DNA from: Candidatus Fraserbacteria bacterium
Lineage (GTDB): Bacteria > Bipolaricaulota > Bipolaricaulia > RBG-16-55-9 > JAJCYT01
Reading direction: 5' to 3'
Length of the DNA stretch: 64,000 nt
Assembly (NCBI GenBank): GCA_029262795.1
Contig: JAJCYT010000034.1
Location: 1 to 64,000 of the forward strand
Shown: positions 37,943 through 46,823 of the stretch, one piece after another
Layout of the letters: each line of letters starts with the position of its first letter
Numbering within the stretch: position 1 is the stretch's first letter
The notes under the pieces: model-generated
Databases searched by the model: none
Seen by the model: the letters and a program-made list of their open reading frames with translations, nothing else
What the model was told of the DNA's origin: nothing
Position numbers and translations under genes: made by a program

Positions 37943-38947
37943 CTACGCCCTTTTTTTGTTTTTTTGTCTGGGGTCCAACACATCGCGAACGGTATCGCCG
38001 AGCAGGTTCCAGGCCAACACGAACAAAAAGATGGCTGCACCTGGGAACACATAGGTGTACCAAAATTCAAAGGCACTGCCGCCGACCACGCCGGCAATGC
38101 GGTTGCGGGCCAGGGCAATCATCTGCCCCCAGTCGGCATAATCCTCACCTGACCCCAAGCCGAGAAAACTGAGCGCAGACAGGCCCAGCACCACGCTGCC
38201 AATGTCGAGCGAAGCCAAAATCAATGCAGGATAAATCATATTGGGAATCACATGCTTAAACAGCAGGCGGGTGTGACTGGCCCCCAAGGCTCTGGAGGCA
38301 TGGATGTATTCACGCTCTCGAATGGAAAGAATGTCGCCTCGAATCAGGCGCGCATAGTTGGTCCAGCCAAAAACGATGGAGGCAAAAATGATTTTATCCA
38401 GCCCTCGCCCCAACACCGACACCAAAACAAGCGTTGCCAGAAATCCTGGCATGGCAATCATGAAATCGACCAGTCGCATGATGACGCTATCAATCCAGCG
38501 ACCAAAATAACCGGATAATCCGCCCATTGTCAGCCCAATCAGGAAGCTGAAAAATACGATTAATGCGCCTGCTGCCAACGCGGTGCGTGTCCCCCACACC
38601 AGACCATACCAGATATCATAACGGTTTTCGGTTGTGCCTAAAGGATGAAGCTTCCAGTCCGGTGGAAAGGTTTTCCAAGCATCCAGGTTTGGCGGAATGG
38701 GCGGAATTTTGAACCCATCTCGCGGAATTTGATGTGGCTTGCAAGGCAGGTCATGATCAAACAGTGCGAAAAACCAGTCCGGCACAATGTAGTAGATGGG
38801 CGAAGGGCAGGCGCGTTCCGGCGGGGCCAGCCAAGGCGCGGCAAACACCACAACCACAAAGAAAAATAATAGAAACAGTGACAGCAGCGCAATCGGGTTT
38901 TTCTTCAGCCGTTGCCACACGCTGGGCCGTTTGTAGAGTTCAGTCAT
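37943..38947 (-). CDS. Oligopeptide/dipeptide ABC transporter permease (DppC/OppC family)
   Basis: IREREYIHASRALGASHTRLLFKHVIPN EAA-like loop; ALSFLGLGSGEDYADWGQMI; start at ATG 38947. Confidence 0.93.
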   Translation of the reverse strand: MTELYKRPSVWQRLKKNPIALLSLFLLFFFVVVVFAAPWLAPPERACPSPIYYIVPDWFFALFDHDLPCKPHQIPRDGFKIPPIPPNLDAWKTFPPDWKLHPLGTTENRYDIWYGLVWGTRTALAAGALIVFFSFLIGLTMGGLSGYFGRWIDSVIMRLVDFMIAMPGFLATLVLVSVLGRGLDKIIFASIVFGWTNYARLIRGDILSIREREYIHASRALGASHTRLLFKHVIPNMIYPALILASLDIGSVVLGLSALSFLGLGSGEDYADWGQMIALARNRIAGVVGGSAFEFWYTYVFPGAAIFLFVLAWNLLGDTVRDVLDPRQKNKKRA

Positions 38948-39992
38948 AGCGCACTCTGGGGTCGACCACGGTATAGAAAATATCGACAATCAAATTGGCC
39001 AGCACAATCAAGGTGGCCGTAAACAGCGTGATGCCAATGACCGCAGGCACATCAAAACTCAAAGCCGCATCGACTGCCCAGAAGCCGACGCCACGATAAT
39101 TAAAAATGGTTTCGATGATGAACACGCCGGTGAGCAGGCCCACAATCACAAACCCGGACAGTGTGAGCACAGGAATCAACGCATTTCGGCGCGCGTGTTT
39201 GTGAATCACGGAGGTTTCGGTCAACCCTTTGGCGCGTGCAGTGGTGATGTAATCCTGTTTCAATGTTTCCAACATGCTGCTGCGGGTGACGCGTAACAAC
39301 GCCGCCCAGCTTAAATAGGACAGGCTGATCACAGGCAGCACCAGATGTCGGATCGCATCCACAAAAATATCGAATCGGCCGTTGAGCAACGTGTCTACCA
39401 GATTCATTCCAGTGAACCTGGTAAATGAATCAGAAAACACCACTTGATCAGCCCACAGCGACAATCGCCCTGGCGGGAACCAATCCAGCCAGCCATAAAA
39501 AATCACCAGCACAAAGATTGCAAACACAAAGCTGGGCAGTGAAAATCCGGTGATGGCGATAAAGCGTGTGGCGTGGTCGATCCAGCGATTTTGATGGACG
39601 GCGGATTTGACCCCCATCCAAATGGCCAAAAAGATCAAGGGGCCGATGGACAGCATGGTGAGTTCGATGGTGGCCGGCAACCGTGATATGAGTGCCTCCA
39701 TCACCGGTGCCTGTGCGGTGGTGGACCAGCCAAAATTGAAACGAAGGACTTCAGACAGCCACTTGCCATACTGCACATAGAAAGGGTCGTTTAAGCCGTG
39801 CTTGTCAAACACGCGCTGGAGTTGTTCCTCGGAAAGCTTGTTGGCAGGCACAGCCATTTCAGGATTGTTGTCCAGAAACAGGGCCAATTTTTGATAGGGG
39901 CCAAGCGGCTCCAGCATCAAAAAAATCATTAACGTCACGGCCAACCACATGGCTGGCAAGAGTGCCAGCCGTCTTACGATATAGGCCAGCAT
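38940..39992 (-). CDS. Oligopeptide/dipeptide ABC transporter permease (DppB/OppB family)
   Basis: MLAYIVRRLALLPAMWLAVTLMIF; LKQDYITTARAKGLTETSVIHKHARRNALIPVLTLSG. Confidence 0.93.
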   Translation of the reverse strand: MLAYIVRRLALLPAMWLAVTLMIFLMLEPLGPYQKLALFLDNNPEMAVPANKLSEEQLQRVFDKHGLNDPFYVQYGKWLSEVLRFNFGWSTTAQAPVMEALISRLPATIELTMLSIGPLIFLAIWMGVKSAVHQNRWIDHATRFIAITGFSLPSFVFAIFVLVIFYGWLDWFPPGRLSLWADQVVFSDSFTRFTGMNLVDTLLNGRFDIFVDAIRHLVLPVISLSYLSWAALLRVTRSSMLETLKQDYITTARAKGLTETSVIHKHARRNALIPVLTLSGFVIVGLLTGVFIIETIFNYRGVGFWAVDAALSFDVPAVIGITLFTATLIVLANLIVDIFYTVVDPRVRYD

Positions 39993-40001
39993 AAGGGCCC
40001 T

Positions 40002-42077
40002 TTAACTTTCTGCCTTATCGAAGTGCCAGTAGTAATAGCTTGGGTAGCCGGAATTGTGCACGTAGCCCTGCATCCAGCTACGCATAAAGCGGCGGCGTGT
40101 CCATTCTTCCATGGTGATGATGATTGCTTCATCAAACGTAATGCGTTGCAACTCATGATACAGCGCTTCGCGTTTTTCCAGGTCCAGCTCACTGCGTGCT
40201 CGAATGATGATGTCGTCCAACTGCGCCTGAATTTCAGGATCGATGTTCATGTTGCGCGCATAGTTGCCCAAACTGTGCAAAATCGGAAATGCCCAGTTGT
40301 GGGGATCGTGATAATCTTCCCCCCAGCCATTGTAGTCGAATGGAATTTGTCCGGTGTTGCTGTCCTGAACCAGTTTGCTGCGCTGGAAGTCTTGAGGAAT
40401 CAACTGAAATTTGGGATTGATGGTTTCAAAGCTTTTGGCCATGATTTCCGTGGTCAACTTCACGGCCTGACCACCGGATACGTAGGGCACAATTAATTTA
40501 AATCCCTTTTCCCAAAGTTCGCCGTCCCAGGCCTTTTTCAGATGTTCCTCTAATTTTTCCAGATCGACATCATAAACCATTTGATCTGGATTGGCGCCAA
40601 ACACTTCGGAGTGAATTGGGCCAGGCATCCGTATGCCCTCGCCGTTGATCACGTCACTCCAATAGGTTTCCCAGACAAAGGCATAGCCAAAGGCTTTGCG
40701 CACATCGACGTCGCTGAAGAAATCGGGTGGCACACCGTCTCCATCCAGTTCGCCGCTGCCGATATAGTCGTTGTTGTTAGGATTGACTTTCTGATTGAAG
40801 GTCCAGAAATAGCCGGTACCGGTTGGCAGTTTTTCATACATGGTGACCAAACCTTCATCAACGAGCGGGAAGATTTGGTCTTGGTTGGCCACTGGCACGG
40901 CAATGATGTCTGCATCGCCTTGAGACATCATCAACAGGCGGGTGGCCATTTCAGAACTGGCCTGATAGGACACGTTAAGGTTGGCAGGTCGGCCGCGCCA
41001 ATAATCTTCATTCACTTTTAAAAAGACTTCTTCTTCCCTGCGCCAGCGTTCCAGTTTGTAAGGGCCGGTGCCGTTGGCTTTGTCGAAAAGGGCTGAATCT
41101 TCAACTTGAGGGTCGTAATAATTCTGCCAACTGGAACAACTGCCATCCCACCCGGCTTTTTTATCCACATTGCCATCAGCATCCAGGATTTCGGCCATCA
41201 CCCATTCTTTGTCCAGGACTGAGGCCCAGTAGCCTACGACCACTTGCAGGAAAGGGGAAAATGGCGTGTCGAGTTTAAAGACCACATTGTTTCCGTCGCT
41301 GTAGATGGCCTCTTTTACTTGTTCACAAATAGCCAACAAAGTTTCAGTGCTCAGATCGGTGAGGGCTTCGACCTCCACGCCTTCGATTTGTTCGCCCAAA
41401 TCTTTGACGGAACTAAGGCCCAAAATGGGTTCGATCATCATCCAGTTAGGGCCACCGGCACGGTCGGTCAAAATGAGGCGGTGCATAGAGTAGGTAACAT
41501 CTTCGGGCGTCAGTTCACCACTGCCTGGAATCACATTGCCGTCGGCATCGCTGACGGGGCCTTCATGGAACGTTGTGCCCATTCGAATTGGAAAGGTGTA
41601 GGTGAGACTGTCTTCGCTGATCAGTCCGTTTTCCATTGTGGGAACTTCAGTGGACAGCATCGGAATAAATTTATCGGTGTGTTCACCGTCAAAGAAGATC
41701 AGCGTTTCCATGATGTTAAAAATCATGGCCCCGCTGCCTGCATTGTAAGAATAAGCAGGGTCTAAAGAGGTGATTGGAATAGTGGTGTTGACCAACACAA
41801 GTGTGTCAGGGTTTTTAATTTCAACATTGCTGGCAGTGCTTGTGTCCGTGGAGGGCGTTTCAGACGTTGTATTGTCAGTTGAAGACGTGTCTGTCGATGT
41901 ATCAGTGGATGGTGTTTCCGTTGTAGTGGAGTTTGTGCTGTCTTCTGTTTCTGTGGTAGACGTGGACGTTTGATCATCCTGGTTATTGTTTTGGTTTGTT
42001 TCAGTCTGATTTCCACACCCAGCCACCAACAATACCAGCATCAATAACAACGGCAAATACCAACCCTGACGACCCAT
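40002..42077 (-). CDS. Oligopeptide ABC transporter substrate-binding lipoprotein (SBP family 5)
   Basis: lipobox LLVAGC; long S/T/D linker; SLDPAYSYNAGSGAMIFNIMETL; FKLDTPFSPFLQ; DVRKAFGYAF. Confidence 0.92.
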   Translation of the reverse strand: MGRQGWYLPLLLMLVLLVAGCGNQTETNQNNNQDDQTSTSTTETEDSTNSTTTETPSTDTSTDTSSTDNTTSETPSTDTSTASNVEIKNPDTLVLVNTTIPITSLDPAYSYNAGSGAMIFNIMETLIFFDGEHTDKFIPMLSTEVPTMENGLISEDSLTYTFPIRMGTTFHEGPVSDADGNVIPGSGELTPEDVTYSMHRLILTDRAGGPNWMMIEPILGLSSVKDLGEQIEGVEVEALTDLSTETLLAICEQVKEAIYSDGNNVVFKLDTPFSPFLQVVVGYWASVLDKEWVMAEILDADGNVDKKAGWDGSCSSWQNYYDPQVEDSALFDKANGTGPYKLERWRREEEVFLKVNEDYWRGRPANLNVSYQASSEMATRLLMMSQGDADIIAVPVANQDQIFPLVDEGLVTMYEKLPTGTGYFWTFNQKVNPNNNDYIGSGELDGDGVPPDFFSDVDVRKAFGYAFVWETYWSDVINGEGIRMPGPIHSEVFGANPDQMVYDVDLEKLEEHLKKAWDGELWEKGFKLIVPYVSGGQAVKLTTEIMAKSFETINPKFQLIPQDFQRSKLVQDSNTGQIPFDYNGWGEDYHDPHNWAFPILHSLGNYARNMNIDPEIQAQLDDIIIRARSELDLEKREALYHELQRITFDEAIIITMEEWTRRRFMRSWMQGYVHNSGYPSYYYWHFDKAES

Positions 42078-42229
42078 GCAATGCCTCCTTGAAACAATTG
42101 AATTTGATCAATTATAGCAGCAAAAGCATTGCAGTATACAACGGCAAGGTAGATGAGCGATGAGGGGGGCCCATCTCCTTCTTGTTTCTGGCTGCAATGG
42201 GGAGCGGGTGGGCGAAGTTTATAAAAAGT

Positions 42230-42361
42230 GTTAATCAGGGCTTGGCACAATATGCCACAAGAAACCGACCATCAAAAAAAATTCGCCAAGGATGCCTGTA
42301 AAAAATCCTGGTGATAAAACTGAAGGTGATTTTGAATCGGCTCACCAAGCCCTTGATTAAC
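42230..42361. repeat. Inverted repeat GTTAATCA(A)GGGCTTGG flanking ~100 bp
   Basis: GTTAATCAGGGCTTGG at 42230-42245; CCAAGCCCTTGATTAAC at 42345-42361 (one-base indel). Confidence 0.6.
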
Positions 42362-42612
42362 GATTGCTGGGGTATCAAGCACAGCAAAGAAATGATTGCT
42401 GGGAAAAGAAAATGGCTCGTTTGATTGGAAAAGAAATATCGAACCTTCATGGTGGCTCTATCGTAAACAAGGAGATGCAAAGAAAAGAATTGAATAAAAG
42501 ACCGAAAGGATAATGTATATTAGAAATTTTGGCGCGGTAGAAATGAATAAGGTGGAAAAAATATTAGTAACGGTGATAAAAAACTTTATAACATCTTTAA
42601 TTGCATCAGTAT

Positions 42613-45600
42613 TTAATCTGTGGATGTGTCGTTGTCAAGCGATTCTTGGAGTAAATCGAACAATTTTGTCGCATTTTGTATTTGAATAGAGAGCAGTTGG
42701 CTGAGGTCGCCAGCACTTTGCACGATTTTTTCTTGGATGAATACCTGCCCAAGCATCAATTTAGACAGCTTGATTTTACTGTTGGCAAAAACGGTGCCTG
42801 TGCGGTCATTAAAGGTTTTGTCGCACTGCTTGCAGCGATAACGGTTCATCGGGCCGTTGCTGCTGTGGTTTTGCACCGAGTTGCTGTTGCAATAGGGACA
42901 TGTGACACCATTTGACCAGCGCGAATCTCGCAAACGCTCATAGGCCAATGCTTCGGCTGAGTCAGAACTGGCTTGACGTTGTGCGTAGGTCTGTAAAATA
43001 TTTCGATGCATGGTAATGGCCGAAAAACTGTGCCGGTTTTTAGGGCGTTCAATTTTGCGAACAGAACTCAGCAGCAATTGATACGAATACTCCAGTGCTT
43101 CTAAAGATTCAGTTGATTGTCCCGATGCATCCAGCACACATGCATGTTGCCACCACATTTGTGTTGCACGGGGTGTGTCGCCTCGTTTTTGCAATAATTG
43201 AAGCGATTCTTCAGATGTTTCTAAAGCTTTTTTAAATTGATTCAAGCCAAGATAAGCCATTGCCTGATCTGAGAGAATGAGCATTTCTTCTTCTTTGGCT
43301 GTTAAGGATCGTTTAATCACCAGGGCTGACATCAAGCTTTCCAGGGCTTTTTCGTAATCATGTAAGTCTGTATATAATTGACCCAAATGATGCAGACCTG
43401 AACCTTTTAGCCATTGATTCTGAGCATTCTCAAAGATATCGAGAGATTGAAGTCGTAACGCCAGAGATTTTTCAAGCTGGCCTTGCGCGCGATGAATTTG
43501 AGAAAACCCTCCAAAAACCAGCCCTTGCCCAACTTCCCATTCGATTTTTGAAATGACTTCAAATGCTTGCTCATGATACTGATAGGCTTTTTCATAATGG
43601 CCCAACGAAAGATAAACCAAGCCCAAGTTGTTTAAGCTGATGCCTTGGCCCCTTAAATTATTGATTTCAGTATGGATTTTAACGGATTGGCTGATTTCAG
43701 TTTCAGCCAATTCATATTCCCCAATAGACCAATAGACCAATCCTAAATCTCCAAAGGCTTGTGCTTCACCTCGTTTATCACCTATTTTGCATGTTATATT
43801 AAGAACTTCTTTGTAAGATTCAATGGCTTTAATATATTCATTTTTTGCCCAAAACATTGAGCTTTGATCTGTCAATATCATAGATTTAGCCTGTTCATTG
43901 TTGATTTTCTCTTGTAAATCCAAAGCTTTTTCAAAATATAAACCTGCTTCTTCATACAAGCCTTTCCACCAATATAGCCTGCCAAGGTGAGAAAAAGTTT
44001 CGGACAAATCATTTTTTTCTTGAAAAGATTCCTGAATGCTTTTTTCTTGATGGAAATAGTTTAATGAATCTTCAAAATTTCCAACATTCCAATGATAAAG
44101 GCCAATACAATGAAGTGAACGTGCTTTGTAAACAAGATGGTCGCCCGAAAAGTCCAGTGCCTTGTAACTCTCTAGCAACATTTCAGGATAGCGTCCCAGG
44201 TCGGAATAAAGTTCTGCATACATCAAATGAATTAAAGTACGCTTGTCTGAATGATTCAGCTTTTTAGATAGATGCAGTAATTCATACAATATGTTTTCCT
44301 GCTCGTTTTTCCGGCCCATCATGTCAAAGATCTTTGCCTGTTCGATGAATGCATTGAATTTGGCATTTTCAACAAAGGCTTGGTCTTCGTTTAAGGATAG
44401 CTTTTCAAGCTGCTTGCTGGCTTGATCAATCAAATCTAAAGCTTCTGAGTTACGGTAGCTTTGAACGGCTTTTTGAATCGTAGGAATCAAATGCGTGACA
44501 GCCTGTTTGGGTAAATTGGCTTGGGCGTAATGATAGGCCAGCACGCCGTTGTTTTCCTGTAAAGCCCACGGAGGCTGTTCAAGTGTCTGTGCAATGCTTT
44601 TGTGTAAACTTTGACGTTTTGCCTGTTGCGTGTTTTGATATACCACCTCACGAAACTTGTCATGTGCCATCTGGTAATGTGCCCGATCCTCCAAGATGAA
44701 ATGTGAAAGGAGAAGCGTTTCCAGCAGTGTGCTGAAATCACCGTGAATGGCCTGAAGGTCATTTTGCCACAGTTCATCCAGCAGTGCCCGGTTGCAAGGC
44801 TGATTGATGACACTCAATAACTCCAGAAGCGCCCGCTCACTGGGAGGCAACTGTGCAATTCGATGCAAAAAGATATTGCGTATTTTTTCGGGAATCAATC
44901 CGCGAAATATTGTCTGGAAATTTTCAGCTTGGAGTTCCCACTGCCCCATTGGATTGACAATGAGTGCTTGTTGTGCCTGAAGGGTGTTTAGAATTTCAAT
45001 TAGAAAAAGCGCATTGCCTTCACTTTCTTGAAATAAAAATTCTCCCAATTGCGATGGCGTTGCCAGTTGAGGCACTTTGTCTGCCACCAGTTGTTCAAAA
45101 ACCGTTACTTCAAAGGCTTTTAATTCGATATGAGCAATGGGCTCGCCTTCGCTGCCCCGTATGGCGCGGCGTACCAGCCGACTGAGTGCGCTTTGAGGGT
45201 CGAGGTCTTCACTGCGGTAAGTGCCCACCAGCAGCAAAGGAAAGCGGCCCATTTGGGTGAGCAGGTAATCCAAAAAATCAATGGTGGAGGCATCTGCCCA
45301 ATGGAGATCATCCAGAAATAACAACAAGGGGGCATTTTGTTCGGAAAGTCTAAAAAGCAATTGTCGAAGTGTTTCAAACAATCGCAACCGTTCTTGCTCT
45401 GGTGCCAATGGTGTTGGTGGATCGGGGTGACCAAAGTAGTCTTCCAGTCCAAAAATCCACTGACATAAAATACCAGCGCTTAATGGATGTAGGTTCAGTG
45501 TTTTTGGCGAGTGCTTGGGCAGTTCATGACGTAACAGTTCAAACAAAGTTAAATATGGCGATTGCGCACTGACTTCACTGTTTCCGCTTTTAAACACGGT

Positions 45601-46650
45601 AAAACGTCCCTGTAGCTGTTTGTAGCGCCCTTGTCCATTTTTGTGATTGTGATGGTTTTTTTCCACAAACTGAATGGCCTGTTTCACCAGGCGTGATTTT
45701 CCCACGCCCGATTCTCCGCCAATCAACAACATGCCTCCCTGGCCTTGAAATGCCTGGTTGAGCCAATGCAGCAATTGGCTGTATTCGTTTTGCCGGCCAA
45801 TCAATGGCAGGCGTTCAAAGGGCTCTCTGATGGGAACATATTCATGGTAATCAGGGTAATTTTCCGCTTCGGGCACATGGCCTGCATTGATTTGATCGTA
45901 CAAAGCCTGCGTGGCTGGGTCAGGGGCCCTAAGGTCATCAGAAAAATTCTGTTCCAGTAGTTCAACAAAAGTTTGATACATCTGCTTGGCCTTGTTGCTG
46001 TTTCCCTGCAAAAAACTATAGAGCATGGCTTTTCGCAGTACATCCTCCCGCAAAGGCGCTTTTTTAAGCGCGCGTTCACAGAGCGCAACTGCTTCAGGGT
46101 AATTGGCCTTTTGCGCATGACATTCCGATAACCCAAGTAATACCAGCAAATAGTCCTGCAAATATTTTTCACGAAACTCGTTCGTCCAGCTTTCATAAAG
46201 ATCTTCTTCGAGAAAATCGCCTTTGTACCCTTCGAGAGCCTGTTCAAATTCTAAGATGGCCGCATCGAGGTTGGGTTGCTGAACGTATTGTTGGGCCAGC
46301 TTTAGGTGATGCTCGAATTCATCCAGATCCACAATGCAATTGTCGGTTTTGAACAGGTACCCACCGGAGCAGGTTTCGATAAAGCGGTCGCTGGACTTTT
46401 GATCGGGCTCCAAGGCTCTACGGGCGTTATAGACCCGCCCTCGAAGGAGCGTCATGGCCCTTGTTTCTGTAAAGTCGTTGTTGGACCAGATGTTTGCGAT
46501 GATTTGCTCGTTGAGGCAGATTTGGTTTCGTCTGCTCACCAGATACTTAAATACTGATTTGGTTTTTTCAGATTCCCACACATCAACAACCACCCCATTA
46601 ATGGTAACCACAAATTCTGACAACATTTGTATTTGCATGAAGGTAGTCAT
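42613..46650 (-). CDS. BTAD winged-helix - AAA/STAND ATPase - TPR regulator with C-terminal IS1595-type zinc ribbon
   Basis: IQMLSEFVVTINGVVVDVWESEKTKSVFKYL; IGGESGVGKSRLVKQ Walker A, LLLFLDDLHWADAST Walker B; multiple TPRs; terminal CPYCNSNSVQ...RYRCKQCDKTFNDRTGTVFANSKIKLSKLMLG. Start uncertain (track: 46734). Confidence 0.88.
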   Translation of the reverse strand: MTTFMQIQMLSEFVVTINGVVVDVWESEKTKSVFKYLVSRRNQICLNEQIIANIWSNNDFTETRAMTLLRGRVYNARRALEPDQKSSDRFIETCSGGYLFKTDNCIVDLDEFEHHLKLAQQYVQQPNLDAAILEFEQALEGYKGDFLEEDLYESWTNEFREKYLQDYLLVLLGLSECHAQKANYPEAVALCERALKKAPLREDVLRKAMLYSFLQGNSNKAKQMYQTFVELLEQNFSDDLRAPDPATQALYDQINAGHVPEAENYPDYHEYVPIREPFERLPLIGRQNEYSQLLHWLNQAFQGQGGMLLIGGESGVGKSRLVKQAIQFVEKNHHNHKNGQGRYKQLQGRFTVFKSGNSEVSAQSPYLTLFELLRHELPKHSPKTLNLHPLSAGILCQWIFGLEDYFGHPDPPTPLAPEQERLRLFETLRQLLFRLSEQNAPLLLFLDDLHWADASTIDFLDYLLTQMGRFPLLLVGTYRSEDLDPQSALSRLVRRAIRGSEGEPIAHIELKAFEVTVFEQLVADKVPQLATPSQLGEFLFQESEGNALFLIEILNTLQAQQALIVNPMGQWELQAENFQTIFRGLIPEKIRNIFLHRIAQLPPSERALLELLSVINQPCNRALLDELWQNDLQAIHGDFSTLLETLLLSHFILEDRAHYQMAHDKFREVVYQNTQQAKRQSLHKSIAQTLEQPPWALQENNGVLAYHYAQANLPKQAVTHLIPTIQKAVQSYRNSEALDLIDQASKQLEKLSLNEDQAFVENAKFNAFIEQAKIFDMMGRKNEQENILYELLHLSKKLNHSDKRTLIHLMYAELYSDLGRYPEMLLESYKALDFSGDHLVYKARSLHCIGLYHWNVGNFEDSLNYFHQEKSIQESFQEKNDLSETFSHLGRLYWWKGLYEEAGLYFEKALDLQEKINNEQAKSMILTDQSSMFWAKNEYIKAIESYKEVLNITCKIGDKRGEAQAFGDLGLVYWSIGEYELAETEISQSVKIHTEINNLRGQGISLNNLGLVYLSLGHYEKAYQYHEQAFEVISKIEWEVGQGLVFGGFSQIHRAQGQLEKSLALRLQSLDIFENAQNQWLKGSGLHHLGQLYTDLHDYEKALESLMSALVIKRSLTAKEEEMLILSDQAMAYLGLNQFKKALETSEESLQLLQKRGDTPRATQMWWQHACVLDASGQSTESLEALEYSYQLLLSSVRKIERPKNRHSFSAITMHRNILQTYAQRQASSDSAEALAYERLRDSRWSNGVTCPYCNSNSVQNHSSNGPMNRYRCKQCDKTFNDRTGTVFANSKIKLSKLMLGQVFIQEKIVQSAGDLSQLLSIQIQNATKLFDLLQESLDNDTSTD

Positions 46651-46823
46651 GATATGGTTTGTACAATCGTTTTTATTAAAAATCATAACAGAAAATGATT
46701 CATAAAGCCATTTTCTGTTATGAGACATAATCAATGAATCAGAAATTGAGATGACAATTATTTCTTACGATGGATTTGCTGAAAAGAACCTTTGGTAAGC
46801 GCTTAAAACATGACGACTTTAGT

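Noticed and set aside
42235-42480. 81-aa minus-strand ORF upstream of the SBP gene
   Set aside because: Overlaps the inverted repeat, no SD or recognisable family; likely non-coding.
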